Source: Archangium gephyra
Lineage (GTDB): Bacteria; Myxococcota; Myxococcia; Myxococcales; Myxococcaceae
NCBI RefSeq assembly: GCF_001027285.1
Contig: NZ_CP011509.1
Location: forward strand, 9,076,501-9,140,500
Direction: 5' to 3'
DNA length: 64,000 nucleotides
The translations under genes were made by a program, and so were the position numbers. This document shows positions 27,274-35,575 of this stretch, piece after piece; the stretch's first letter is position 1, and each line of letters begins with the position of its first letter. The notes beneath the pieces were generated by a model. The model searched no databases. It was not told the DNA's origin and worked only from the letters and a program-made list of their open reading frames with translations.

Positions 27274-28434
27274 GTGAAGATACAGATAACAGAGCCGGAC
27301 ATCCAAACTCTAGTTACAAGAATCAACGACAATGTCCTTTCACTACAGCCCGATTTTCAGCGAGGCGAGGTATGGCCAGAGTCAAAGCAGCAAAAGCTCA
27401 TAGATTCGATATTGCGCGCATGGCAGATTCCTCCAGTCCACGTAATCGTTCTTCCAGAGAACGAAACACAAGAGGTGCTGGATGGACAGCAAAGATTGGC
27501 CGCAATAAGAAACTTCGTTCGCGGGGAGTTTTCCGTCGATGGATACATCCATCCTCACGACCCGGAACTACAGAATCTAGATGGCTTGAAGTTCAACGAA
27601 CTGCCACTGCGCCATCGGAACCAATTTCTTCGCTACGCAATACGTGTAGTACTTGTCACAGATTATGCACCAGAAGAGCCGGGGGAACTCTTCTATCGGC
27701 TTAACCAGCCGACAGCGCTTACTACAGCAGAGCAGCGAAACGCGCTCTATGGAGAGGCTCGAAAACAGATTAAAGGCCTAGTTGCAGCAATGTCGGTATG
27801 CGGCCTTAATGAGGAGACACTTGGATTTTCGAATGCGCGAATGGCATATGACGATGTGCTTTCCCGTGTGTGCGCAACACTGCAGAGTGGGACGCTTAGG
27901 GACAAGGTGACATCGCGCGTAATCGCAGACATCTACAGGATGCCCAGAGGGTTTGGTCGATCGGTTGTAAAGTCAGTTGAGCGTAGCATTTTTGCATTGG
28001 GACAGGCATTATCCAGTGTGGGCTTTCGAGTCCGCTTCAACAAAGCCACGCTCTATAGCTGGCTAATCTTTTTCGATGCGGCTTTGCGCATGGGTTGCTC
28101 TTCGGAGCAATTGGGGCAGTTTATCGAAAGCTTCGAAGCAGATCGGCACTCAAGCAGTACAAATTCCGGCATGGGCGCTCTATTCTATGTGTACCTAGAT
28201 CGAGCAAGCTCGCGCGTGGCCGACACCAGTTCCGTATTGGCCCGTGATGCTGTTATTTGGATTTCCTTGGCGCGATTCTCCGCAAACGCCAACCTTTCCT
28301 TTGGCAAAGATGCCTCCAAGCTCCTCACCGCCTCAACTCTGTTGAAGTCTCTTCCAAAAAGATCATCACCTTCGTCGATCGAGGCTTGGCTTTTCGAGAA
28401 ACTCGATGAGTGCCAGTGGGGGACGTCGCTATGA
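27274..28434 (+). CDS. DUF262 (GmrS-like ParB/Srx-fold) protein
   Basis: 386 residues. The N-terminal half is a DUF262 domain: LQPDFQRGEVWPESKQQKLI (residues 24-43) and the nucleotide-pocket motif EVLDGQQRLAAI (~68-79), with FYRLNQPTALTTAEQRNA near 145-162. The C-terminal half is all-helical. The DUF1524 HNH-like nuclease domain of GmrSD is absent, so this is probably the sensing or NTP-hydrolysing half only. GTG start with GGAG 8 bases upstream. Its stop overlaps the ATPase gene (ATGA), so the two work as a pair. Codon use is unlike the host's. I infer an anti-phage role. Confidence 0.85.
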   Translation: MKIQITEPDIQTLVTRINDNVLSLQPDFQRGEVWPESKQQKLIDSILRAWQIPPVHVIVLPENETQEVLDGQQRLAAIRNFVRGEFSVDGYIHPHDPELQNLDGLKFNELPLRHRNQFLRYAIRVVLVTDYAPEEPGELFYRLNQPTALTTAEQRNALYGEARKQIKGLVAAMSVCGLNEETLGFSNARMAYDDVLSRVCATLQSGTLRDKVTSRVIADIYRMPRGFGRSVVKSVERSIFALGQALSSVGFRVRFNKATLYSWLIFFDAALRMGCSSEQLGQFIESFEADRHSSSTNSGMGALFYVYLDRASSRVADTSSVLARDAVIWISLARFSANANLSFGKDASKLLTASTLLKSLPKRSSPSSIEAWLFEKLDECQWGTSL

Positions 28435-29978
28435 GACAGGCCCGCCGAGGTGATTATTGGAGACGTCTCTCGGAGCGTCCCGGCAAGTCTCGAGTCCACA
28501 CCACAACAGCTAAGGGACTGGATGAACTGCCGGAACTTTCCTTTCAATGCTCTCCGCGAATGACGATTCTCTGCGGACCCAACGGAGCAGGCAAGTCAAC
28601 AGTCATTCGGGGGCTTGCTCGCGCAATCGCAGGAGGCACCCAATTTCAAAACTTTGATCTCCGAGAGATTGCTCCGCCTGGGATATTTAGCGTTGAACTG
28701 ACGATCAACGAGACCAAGCACACACTCAGCACGCACGGAGATCAGGGTCCAAGCGCAGTTGTTCATGTGATCAATCCAGGTGATGCGGCAAGCGCGATTC
28801 GCCAGTTCTTCCAGTCACGCGCTGACATAGGAGCGCTCCTGACCGGAATCGGCCCCCGGAACTTGTCAGACGACGAGCTTGAAGATACCTCATATGTACT
28901 TGGTCGGAAATATAACGAGATCGAGACATACGAAATTGATATTGAATTTGAGGCAAGCGAACACGACCGCGTACTTCGTAGTATTGTACGGCAGTTTGAA
29001 GTGCTGCCCTATTTTAGAGTTTGTGGAGCAAAACCTTATGGTGTCGAGAGCATGGGGCAAGGAGAGATTGCATGCTTGTTCCTGCTTTGGGCTGCGCGAC
29101 GAGCTCAGAATGCATTCGTATTGCTCGAAGAGCCGGAGGCGTATCTTGCCCCTCGCGCCCAAAGAGCCCTGATGGATGTTCTTGCAAAGAGGGCGCTTGC
29201 GAGCGACTTGCAAATAATTCTCGCGACACATTCAGAGTCAATACTGAGACAGGCTCCCTTGGAAAATGTGCGCGTCCTCCATCGTGCGTTGGATGGCTCG
29301 GTCTCGATTAGCCAACCAAACATTCGCAATGAGTCACTCAAAAGCCTTGGTGTTTCAATCCAGGCGGATCTTGTCTTGGTGGTAGAGGATGAAATGGCCA
29401 AGCGTATCTTGGTTTCAATTCTTGGCCATTTAGCGCCAGAAATCCTTACTGCCTCTGAGGTCTTTGCTGCTGGTGACAATTCCAAGATTGGACGGGCGCT
29501 TGAGTTCCCCAGGGGGGAGAGGTTTGGTGTTCTTGGTGTATTCGATGGCGACCAGCGAGAAAATGTTGCAGTGCTAGAGAAGCCTAAGAGGAGTACACGC
29601 ACATCTAAACCCACGAAGGTAACGCCTGCGCAGCCTCCCAAGAAGGCGGATATCCGTCTCCCTGCAGATGCTTGGCCATTTGCATTTCTGCCTGGAACAC
29701 GGAGCCCTGAGGTGGAACTCTTAGAGATACTGCAGAAGCATGAAGCCAGGGCAGCCAAAGCGCTGGGGCGGAGCAAGCAACAGTTAAGTCAGGCTCTTGC
29801 GTCGCTTCAAGGGGGCGACCCGCATGATTTGTTCCCTGATGTCGCTCGAGCGCTCGGCATGGACGTAGGTGCATTAGTTGATGCTGCTGTTGGACTCGCA
29901 TTGAAGGAAAAGGGATTTGCGGCCGACGTGCGTCAGCTACTTGAACAGATCAAGAGTGCCGATGTTCTGCGCCGCTAA
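28431..29978 (+). CDS. ABC-type ATPase with OLD-like TOPRIM domain
   Basis: 515 residues from the ATG overlapping the DUF262 stop. Residues ~40-290 form an SMC/OLD-type ATPase: Walker A GPNGAGKST (about 50-58), signature SMGQGE, Walker B FVLLEEPEAYLAP and switch ATHSESIL. A TOPRIM-like part follows, with VVEDEMAKRIL and a DxD in FGVLGVFDGDQRE, the metal-binding set used by OLD-family nucleases. A Lys/Pro-rich linker and a helical C-terminus (EVELLEILQKHEARAAKALG) end it. A second protein such as UvrD (Gabija) or HNH PtuB (Septu) is not present; DUF262 takes that place. Likely the nuclease effector of the pair. Confidence 0.85.
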   Translation: MRQARRGDYWRRLSERPGKSRVHTTTAKGLDELPELSFQCSPRMTILCGPNGAGKSTVIRGLARAIAGGTQFQNFDLREIAPPGIFSVELTINETKHTLSTHGDQGPSAVVHVINPGDAASAIRQFFQSRADIGALLTGIGPRNLSDDELEDTSYVLGRKYNEIETYEIDIEFEASEHDRVLRSIVRQFEVLPYFRVCGAKPYGVESMGQGEIACLFLLWAARRAQNAFVLLEEPEAYLAPRAQRALMDVLAKRALASDLQIILATHSESILRQAPLENVRVLHRALDGSVSISQPNIRNESLKSLGVSIQADLVLVVEDEMAKRILVSILGHLAPEILTASEVFAAGDNSKIGRALEFPRGERFGVLGVFDGDQRENVAVLEKPKRSTRTSKPTKVTPAQPPKKADIRLPADAWPFAFLPGTRSPEVELLEILQKHEARAAKALGRSKQQLSQALASLQGGDPHDLFPDVARALGMDVGALVDAAVGLALKEKGFAADVRQLLEQIKSADVLRR

Positions 29979-30146
29979 ACGCCTATTTCGGCAGGAGCGA
30001 GTGGAACCAAGTGATATGCGCACCGTCACGGCCCGGGTCTGCCTCTCCGCACCCACCTCGCTCAAGCTGCTCGCGTGGTGGAAGCGGCGAGCGGCCGTGG
30101 CCCCGAGTCAGGGCGGCATATTGTCGGGCCGAACGGTGAGTACCTG

Positions 30147-30365
30147 CTGCCTCCCGCAGTGGTGGCGCGGGTGCTGCGAGGCGAGGAGCTGAGCCGGGTG
30201 ATGGACGAGGTCACCGGCCGCACCGAGAGCAAGAAGCAGCAGGGAGCGGTGGGAATCCTGACCAACGGCCTCTTCACGCGGGCCGAGATGTGGCAGGGGC
30301 CGCTGGCCTGCGCGCTGATGCCCTTCCTGCACCCGGAGCTCTACCCCTCCCCGGTTACGGGTTGA
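30147..30365 (+). pseudogene. Truncated second copy of the yjjX 3' end
   Basis: It encodes the last ~72 residues of YjjX (from PPAVVARVLRG to LYPSPVTG) without the NTP-binding N-terminus. The sequence just upstream (29979-30146) is unrelated. It is a by-product of the segment duplication and not a working gene. Confidence 0.8.
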
Positions 30366-30489
30366 TGAGTGAGAACCAGTCGGACAGCCGGAACACATCC
30401 AGGGCCTCGGGAAGTGCCCGGCCACTGAGGGCCGTGCCGAGCCTCAAGGGGTGGAGCGCCCACCGATCTCCGGGAAGCGCTCGTAGGCC
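30147..30489 (+). repeat. 343-bp direct repeat, right copy
   Basis: Right copy of the segment at 26570-26912. It joins the intact 30444-31202 gene on its right but carries only the 3' end of yjjX on its left. The substitutions change the yjjX tail from APVAG to SPVTG. Confidence 0.92.
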
Positions 30490-31202
30490 TGTTTGAGCGC
30501 GTCCAGGTGGGCGGGGTTGTCCAGGTCGAGCAGCGCATCGGTGAGCCGGACAACCCACCCGCCTGTCGCGGTACGCCGCGCTCGTGAGAGCAGGTCCGCG
30601 TCGCGGGCAGGGTCCGGAAACCCGATGGCTCGTGCGGCCGCAGCCGACCAGTAGTTCAGCCAGCCGAGGTGATGCGGAATCTCGGGCGCGAGGATGTAGT
30701 CTGGGAACCTGAGCGCTGGCAGCCCTCGTGGCGGAACTCCTGGCTTACGCACCGGATCGGTCGTCTGCCGCGAAATCTCCACGGTCGCGTTGGAGGGCGT
30801 GGCGTGCCCCCAGTACGCACGTGCGCCATCCCCTACGGCCGCCAGCACATCCGCTGCCGCCGCAAGGCCGGCTGCATGCGCTGGCAGCGACGCATGCACT
30901 TCAAAATGCGGCGGGCCTTCCGCGGAAAGACCGTTCGGGTTTTCGAGCCCGAAAATCGTCACGGGGTGGGCGTCGTCATCGTTGCAAAGGAATGGAAACC
31001 CTCCGTCCGTCCTGTCGGACGCGACCCACGCATCGCGGTGGGGTACGGTGATGAGTTCGTCCTTCTCCGAGGTCGTCCACCACAAGCGCAATCCAGGAAA
31101 CGCACGCTCCATTCCATGAACGATGGCAAGCGGGCGCCCATCATCACCTACGAGCGCGGGCGCATACACGCTGACGGTCATGTCATAGAGAGAAAATTCC
31201 AT
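30444..31202 (-). CDS. Unknown protein, possibly DUF5953/immunity-type
   Basis: 252 residues, no signal peptide or membrane helix. It starts MEFSLYDMTVSVYAPALVGD and contains GLRLWWTTSEKDELITVPHR, HAAGLAAAADVLAAVGDGA and a C-terminal LTDALLDLDNPAHLDALKQA. The composition (soluble, Trp-rich, acidic) recalls the polymorphic-toxin immunity-like proteins common in Archangium relatives; this is an impression, not an identification. GGAGTGG about 10 bases upstream supports the ATG at 31202. Its last 46 bases are also found at 26867-26912. Originally convergent with yjjX. Confidence 0.7.
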   Translation of the reverse strand: MEFSLYDMTVSVYAPALVGDDGRPLAIVHGMERAFPGLRLWWTTSEKDELITVPHRDAWVASDRTDGGFPFLCNDDDAHPVTIFGLENPNGLSAEGPPHFEVHASLPAHAAGLAAAADVLAAVGDGARAYWGHATPSNATVEISRQTTDPVRKPGVPPRGLPALRFPDYILAPEIPHHLGWLNYWSAAAARAIGFPDPARDADLLSRARRTATGGWVVRLTDALLDLDNPAHLDALKQAYERFPEIGGRSTP

Positions 31203-31308
31203 ATCAACACCACTCCATCACGACAATCGTGAGGGTTTTATCCAATTTCTCAAGTGCTTCTTTGTGTGCGGCGCTTTTGACACCAACGACGAAGTCATAG
31301 CCACACAC

Positions 31309-31364
31309 GGTGGCACAGTGGCACAGGCCGGCCTGTGCCATGCGCGCTCCGCAGCTGTGCCACC
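31309..31364. promoter_or_regulatory. Nested palindromes before the trypsin-like gene
   Basis: A perfect 20-bp palindrome, GGCACAGGCCGGCCTGTGCC, at 31320-31339 is enclosed by GGTGGCACAG (31309-31318) and its complement CTGTGCCACC (31355-31364). The GGCACAG/CTGTGCC core recurs four times. It could be a multi-site operator or a cruciform/terminator of the 30444 gene's upstream region. Confidence 0.5.
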
Positions 31365-31411
31365 TGCGCTGTGCCTCCGTGCATCCCCGCGAAATCGCTG
31401 CCGTGAGCGCC

Positions 31412-31427
31412 TGGCCTGGCGCTTGCT
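31412..31427 (+). promoter_or_regulatory. Candidate sigma-54 promoter (-24/-12)
   Basis: TGGCCTGGCGCTTGCT carries GG and GC at the required spacing with an exact TTGCT -12 element. Predicted start near 31438, 37 bases before the protease ATG. Confidence 0.4.
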
Positions 31428-31474
31428 CAAGTCACTCGTGTCTCGGGAATGAACCCCGAGCAGGAGAGACCCTG

Positions 31475-32680
31475 ATGAAGCCCATGATGATCAAGCGGTA
31501 TGGCCTGGCCGTCCTCGCATCGCTCGGCCTGAGCGCGTGCGGCGCCCAGGAGCTCGAGCCTGGCGCGAGCGAGCCCGTCACCTCCACCCAGGAGCAGACG
31601 CTGGAGGTGCCCGCCGACTGGGTCGGCCACCAGCTGGGCCTGAGCGCGCCCCGCCTCCGCCCGCTGGAGAAGGTCACCCGCTTCGCCCAGCCCGAGCCTG
31701 GGGAGCTGCCCTCCATCCGGAAGATCGAGCCCCAGAACGGGCCGGAGAAGCCGGGTGGCCAGGTGCGCGCGATGGGCCCGGATGGAACCATCTACGAAGT
31801 GCTCATGCCGCAAACCGATGCCGAGAAGGTGGGGAGCGCGCTGCGGGAGCGAGGCCTCAGCGGCAGCAGCCTTCCCTCGGAGCAGCCGCGCAGTGAGAGC
31901 GGGTGGTCCAATGGCATCGACAGCCGGGCGCGGTGGACCAACTCGGGCACCGACTGGCCGCGGGACACCATTGGCGTCGTGTCGCCCAACGGCTCGAGCT
32001 GGTGCACGGGGACCTTGTTCGAGGGCCGGCTCGTGCTGACCGCGTTCCACTGCCTGTGGGACGGCTACGGCAACTGGGTGAACCCGCAGTTCCGCGCGGG
32101 ACAGGACGGCACCACGCAGCCCTACGCCGCCGTCAACCACACGTGGAAGTACTGGGACCAGGGCTTCGTGGACAACAACTGCCACAAGTGGAAGACCACG
32201 GGCTACCGCCAGGTCTGCGAGCAGTATGACTGGGCCGTGCTGGTGCTCGCGGAGACGCCCACCAGCTCGACGGGCGTCACCCCGGGTTACATGGGTGTCT
32301 TCTACAACGGCTCGGACAGCGGGCTCGCCGCGTACTCGACGTACCACTACGGCTACCCGGGCTGTGGCTCGGGCGGGGCTCCGGCGGGCTGCGTGGACAA
32401 CTCCATGTGGGGCCAGAGCTTCACCTGCGACATCGGCTCGTTCTTCAACCCGGTGAACGGCTGGAACCGGAACTTCTACCACGGCTGCGACATGTCCGGT
32501 GGGCACAGCGGCGGCCCGCTCTACTCGTGGAGCCCGGGCTCCAACGGGCCCTACCTCCTGGCCACCAACATCGCCGAGTCGTGCACGGGCTCGGCCTGCA
32601 GCGGGACCACGCCGAACATCGCGTTCCGCATCGACAAGTGGCTGGCGGATCAGATGATGTACTGGCGCTCCATCTACTGA
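31475..32680 (+). CDS. Trypsin-like serine protease lipoprotein
   Basis: 401 residues. Signal ending LASLGLSACGAQ with a lipobox Cys, then a ~110-residue propeptide-like segment, then a chymotrypsin-fold domain. The catalytic triad is visible: His in VLTAFHCLWDG, Asp in QYDWAVLVLAE and Ser in MSGGHSGGPLYS. Several Cys pairs (WCTGTLF/FHC, CHKW/QVCEQ) suggest disulphides. AGGAGAG about 8 bases upstream sets the ATG at 31475. It likely degrades or processes proteins at the cell surface, fitting a predatory lifestyle. A sigma-54-like motif lies just upstream. Confidence 0.88.
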   Translation: MKPMMIKRYGLAVLASLGLSACGAQELEPGASEPVTSTQEQTLEVPADWVGHQLGLSAPRLRPLEKVTRFAQPEPGELPSIRKIEPQNGPEKPGGQVRAMGPDGTIYEVLMPQTDAEKVGSALRERGLSGSSLPSEQPRSESGWSNGIDSRARWTNSGTDWPRDTIGVVSPNGSSWCTGTLFEGRLVLTAFHCLWDGYGNWVNPQFRAGQDGTTQPYAAVNHTWKYWDQGFVDNNCHKWKTTGYRQVCEQYDWAVLVLAETPTSSTGVTPGYMGVFYNGSDSGLAAYSTYHYGYPGCGSGGAPAGCVDNSMWGQSFTCDIGSFFNPVNGWNRNFYHGCDMSGGHSGGPLYSWSPGSNGPYLLATNIAESCTGSACSGTTPNIAFRIDKWLADQMMYWRSIY

Positions 32681-32820
32681 GCGTCCTCGCCGCCCATGAG
32701 GAGCAGGGACAGCGCGTGCCCGGTGTCGTGCGCGCTGTCCCCTGCCGGGACATGTCGATTGTCGAATCGAGTTTTCGGCCCGTGAGCGGCTCATTACAAA
32801 TTGCGTCGGAGGGCACGAAC

Positions 32821-33921
32821 ATGGGCACGACGCAAACGGCTGTGCATGCAGGGCTCGAAGGCGTGGTGGTAGCCGAGACACGGTTGAGCGAAGTGGACGG
32901 TGAGCGCGGGCGGCTGGTGATTGCCGGTGACGACGTGGAGTCACTCGCCGGAGCCAGCTCATTCGAGCAGGTGTGCGCGCGGCTCTGGGCCCCCTACGCG
33001 AAGCAGCCGCTCCCGGACTCGCTCCAGGCGGCGCTGGGCGAGGCTCGGGTGCGTGCCTTCGGGCTGCTCGATGGGCTGGGAGATGCGCTCTCGGCGAAGG
33101 ACGGCATGGACGCACTGCGGGCCGCGGCGGCCCACGTGCCGGAGCACCCCGAGGGAGAGCTGGCGACGCACCTCCTGTTGACGGGGGCCCTCGCCGTCTT
33201 CGCGGGAGCGTGGGCGCGGCGCGGACGCGGGCTGGCGCCCATACGGCCGGACCCGACGCTGTCCCACGCGGCGGACCTGCTGCGCATGGTGACCGGTGAG
33301 CACCATCCCGAGCGCGCCGCCGGACTCGACGCCTATCTGGTCACCGTCTCCGATCACGGGCTGAATGCGTCCACGTTCACCGCGCGGGTGATCGCCTCGA
33401 CGGGCTCGGACTCCGTGTCGGCGGTGGTAGGGGCCATTGGCGCGTTGAAGGGGCCGCTGCACGGCGGCGCACCCGGGCCGGTGCTGGACATGCTCGACGG
33501 CATTGCCCACCCGGAGCGGGCCACGTCCTGGCTCGAGGAGGAGCTGGGGGCCGGGCGCCGCATCATGGGCATGGGCCATCGCATCTACCGCGTGAGGGAT
33601 CCCCGCGCGGCGGTGCTGGAGCGTGCCCTCGAGCGGCTCGAGCGCGGGGGGCTGCGGACCGAGCGGCTCGCCCTCGCCCGAGCGGTGGAGCGCGCGGCCG
33701 AGGAGCTCCTGCGCCAGCGCTACCCGGACCGTCCCCTGCGCGCGAACGTGGAGTTCTACACCGCCGTGCTGCTCGACGCGGTGGGCCTCGACCGCACGAT
33801 GTTCTCGCCCACCTTCGCCTGTGGCCGCGTCGCCGGGTGGCTCGGACACATCTCCGAGCAGCGGGTGACGGGACGCCTCATCCGGCCCGCGTCGCACTAC
33901 GTGGGGCCGATGCCGGGATGA
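32821..33921 (+). CDS. Citrate synthase (short form)
   Basis: 366 residues, ATG at 32821 with GGAGG 8-9 bases before. Family blocks: SDHGLNASTFTARVIAS with one catalytic His, LKGPLHGGAPG, and MGMGHRIYRVRDPRAAVL with the second His. The catalytic Asp motif NVDFY reads NVEFYTA here, a Glu replacement that I recall in some short citrate/methylcitrate synthases. It condenses oxaloacetate with acetyl- or propionyl-CoA. At this length it is likelier a secondary or methylcitrate-type isozyme than the main TCA enzyme. Convergent with the P450 gene. Confidence 0.88.
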   Translation: MGTTQTAVHAGLEGVVVAETRLSEVDGERGRLVIAGDDVESLAGASSFEQVCARLWAPYAKQPLPDSLQAALGEARVRAFGLLDGLGDALSAKDGMDALRAAAAHVPEHPEGELATHLLLTGALAVFAGAWARRGRGLAPIRPDPTLSHAADLLRMVTGEHHPERAAGLDAYLVTVSDHGLNASTFTARVIASTGSDSVSAVVGAIGALKGPLHGGAPGPVLDMLDGIAHPERATSWLEEELGAGRRIMGMGHRIYRVRDPRAAVLERALERLERGGLRTERLALARAVERAAEELLRQRYPDRPLRANVEFYTAVLLDAVGLDRTMFSPTFACGRVAGWLGHISEQRVTGRLIRPASHYVGPMPG

Positions 33922-33935
33922 GGGGGTGCTCCCCC
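33922..33935. terminator. Short GC hairpin between convergent genes
   Basis: GGGGG-TGCT-CCCCC directly follows the citrate synthase stop, 11 bp before the P450 stop. No T-run follows, so termination is only plausible. Confidence 0.3.
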
Positions 33936-33945
33936 ACTCCCGCCG

Positions 33946-35343
33946 TCAGTTCCGTGACTCGACGATGACGGGCACTCCCCCGCGAGGTGCCAGGGTGACG
34001 CCTCGCCGCGACACCTGGAACGAGTAGGGGGTGGCGGGCCGGAGCTTCACCCGGCGGAGCACCTCGGCGAAGACAATCCGCATCTCATACGTGGCGAAGG
34101 CCATGCCGAGGCAGCGCCGGGCCCCGCCACCGAAGGGAAAGTATTCGTAGGGGCTGGGGCGCTTGCCCAGGAAGCGCTCCGGGTTGAAACGCTCGGGCTC
34201 GGGCCACAGGTCCGGGCGGCGATGGGTGAGGTAGGCGCACGCCATCACCCCCATGCCGGCGGGCAGGTCCCACCCGCCCACCTTCATGGGCCGCTGCAGC
34301 ACCCGGCCCACCGCGGGAGCCACCGGCACCAGCCGCAACGTCTCCTTCAACGTCGCGTCCAGGTACTCCAGGCGGTTCACCTGCTCGGGGGAGAGCGGCC
34401 CCGTTCCCGCGACCTGCCGCAGCTCCGCCCGGAGCTTCTCCTCCACCTCGGGGTGCTGGAGGACGAAATGGAAGGCCCACGCGAGCGTGGTCGCGGTGGT
34501 CTCGTGTCCGGCCGCGAGCAGGGTGATGGCCTCGTCGCGCAGTTCCTGGCCGGACATGGGCTGGCCCTGCTCGTCATGGGCCTGCATGAGCAGGGAGAGG
34601 ACGTCCTCGCGCTTCTCGACTCCCTCGGCGCGCCGCCGGGCAATCTCCGCGAAGAGGTACGCGTCCACCTCCTGCATGAGGCGGCTGAGCTGGGTCCACG
34701 GCAGGGCGCGGCTCACGTTGACCTTCCAGGGCCCGAGCTGAACCGGGTCCCTCCCCACCGCGAGCAGCTTGAGCATCCGCTCCGCCGGGAGCAGGGCGCT
34801 CATGTACAGCACGGCATTGTGCGAGCCCATGTCGAGCATCCGCGCGAACAGCTCGTGGAAGTGCGTGAACGTCTCGCCCTCGGCGAGCCCGAAGACCGTC
34901 TCGAGGATGATGTCCAGGGTGATGTCCTGGAACACCTCGTGGAGGGTGAAGGCCTTGCCCTGTGGCCACCCGTCGATGGAGCGGCTGGCGGCCTCGCGCA
35001 TGGACCGCCCGTAGGACAGCATCCGCTCGCCGTGGAAGGGCGGCGTCATCATCCGCCGCTCGCGGATGTGCTCCTGGTCATCGAGCAGCAGCAGGGAGTT
35101 CTTCCCCACCACGGATTCCAGCACCCGGTTCACCGGCCCCACGTAGAGGTCCTCCGGCTTGCCCGTGAAGAGCTGGCGCACCATCTCCACGTCGCGGGTG
35201 AAGAAGAACGGCGGGGTGTTGGGGAACTGCATCACGAAGCTGTCGCCGTGGCGTTGGACCGACTCCTCCATGAACCGCAGCGGATGGGCGACCCATTGGT
35301 GGAGCTGGAGGAAGGGCGGCAGCTGGATACGAGGAGGTTGCAT
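33946..35343 (-). CDS. Cytochrome P450
   Basis: 465 residues with all P450 hallmarks: I-helix LLAAGHETTATTLAW, ETLR (ExxR) in the K-helix, ERFNPERFL, and the haem loop FPFGGGARRCLGMAFA with the axial Cys. The layout is that of CYP102/CYP4-like class II enzymes, without a fused reductase or membrane anchor. Substrate is unknown; fatty acids or steroids/terpenes are common for this subgroup. The ATG at 35343 has CGGAG about 9 bases upstream; the open frame continues upstream but lacks P450 character. No ferredoxin or reductase gene is adjacent. Confidence 0.92.
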   Translation of the reverse strand: MQPPRIQLPPFLQLHQWVAHPLRFMEESVQRHGDSFVMQFPNTPPFFFTRDVEMVRQLFTGKPEDLYVGPVNRVLESVVGKNSLLLLDDQEHIRERRMMTPPFHGERMLSYGRSMREAASRSIDGWPQGKAFTLHEVFQDITLDIILETVFGLAEGETFTHFHELFARMLDMGSHNAVLYMSALLPAERMLKLLAVGRDPVQLGPWKVNVSRALPWTQLSRLMQEVDAYLFAEIARRRAEGVEKREDVLSLLMQAHDEQGQPMSGQELRDEAITLLAAGHETTATTLAWAFHFVLQHPEVEEKLRAELRQVAGTGPLSPEQVNRLEYLDATLKETLRLVPVAPAVGRVLQRPMKVGGWDLPAGMGVMACAYLTHRRPDLWPEPERFNPERFLGKRPSPYEYFPFGGGARRCLGMAFATYEMRIVFAEVLRRVKLRPATPYSFQVSRRGVTLAPRGGVPVIVESRN

Positions 35344-35437
35344 GACTGGAGGCTCCGGAAAGGGAGAGAGTCTAGGAGCCTGGTTTCGTCGAGGCCACTG
35401 GCTCGGGATTGGCCGAGCTGCCGGACAGGCTCCCCGC

Positions 35438-35569
35438 ATGCGCGTCATCGTCACCAAGGTGAAGAAGCTGCCCGGCCTGCGTCTTGCGCCGGGCCGCTCC
35501 ATCACGTACCTGCCCAACTTCCTGCACCGGGGACCCCGGACGCTCCAGGTGGAGTGGGACCCGGCCTGA
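35438..35569 (+). CDS. Possible 43-residue basic small protein
   Basis: MRVIVTKVKKLPGLRLAPGR followed by SITYLPNFLHRGPRTLQVEWDPA. The composition is protein-like, but no ribosome site is evident and the stretch is short. It sits in the gap between the P450 start and the end of the kelch/Ig gene. Could be chance. Confidence 0.3.
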   Translation: MRVIVTKVKKLPGLRLAPGRSITYLPNFLHRGPRTLQVEWDPA

Positions 35570-35575
35570 GTCCTC

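Larger units (their letters stand above)
26913..30146. mobile_element. Accessory island between direct repeats (DUF262/ATPase cassette)
   Basis: These 3.2 kb separate two copies of a chromosomal segment and differ from their surroundings in base and codon use. A- and T-ending codons are common and GC looks near 50% against about 70% outside. It carries two genes and, at the left end, a transposase-like remnant. No intact integrase or transposase is seen. The flanks 26913-27273 and 29979-30146 hold no gene I can support. Confidence 0.75.

Noticed and set aside
30075-30365. Second yjjX gene
   Set aside because: Only the last ~72 codons match yjjX; the NTP-binding start is missing and the upstream part is unrelated, so it is a duplicated fragment.
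35159-35569. 136-codon plus-strand frame over the P450 start
   Set aside because: Most of it is the complement of the P450 coding sequence; only the last 43 codons lie outside and are listed as a doubtful small gene.
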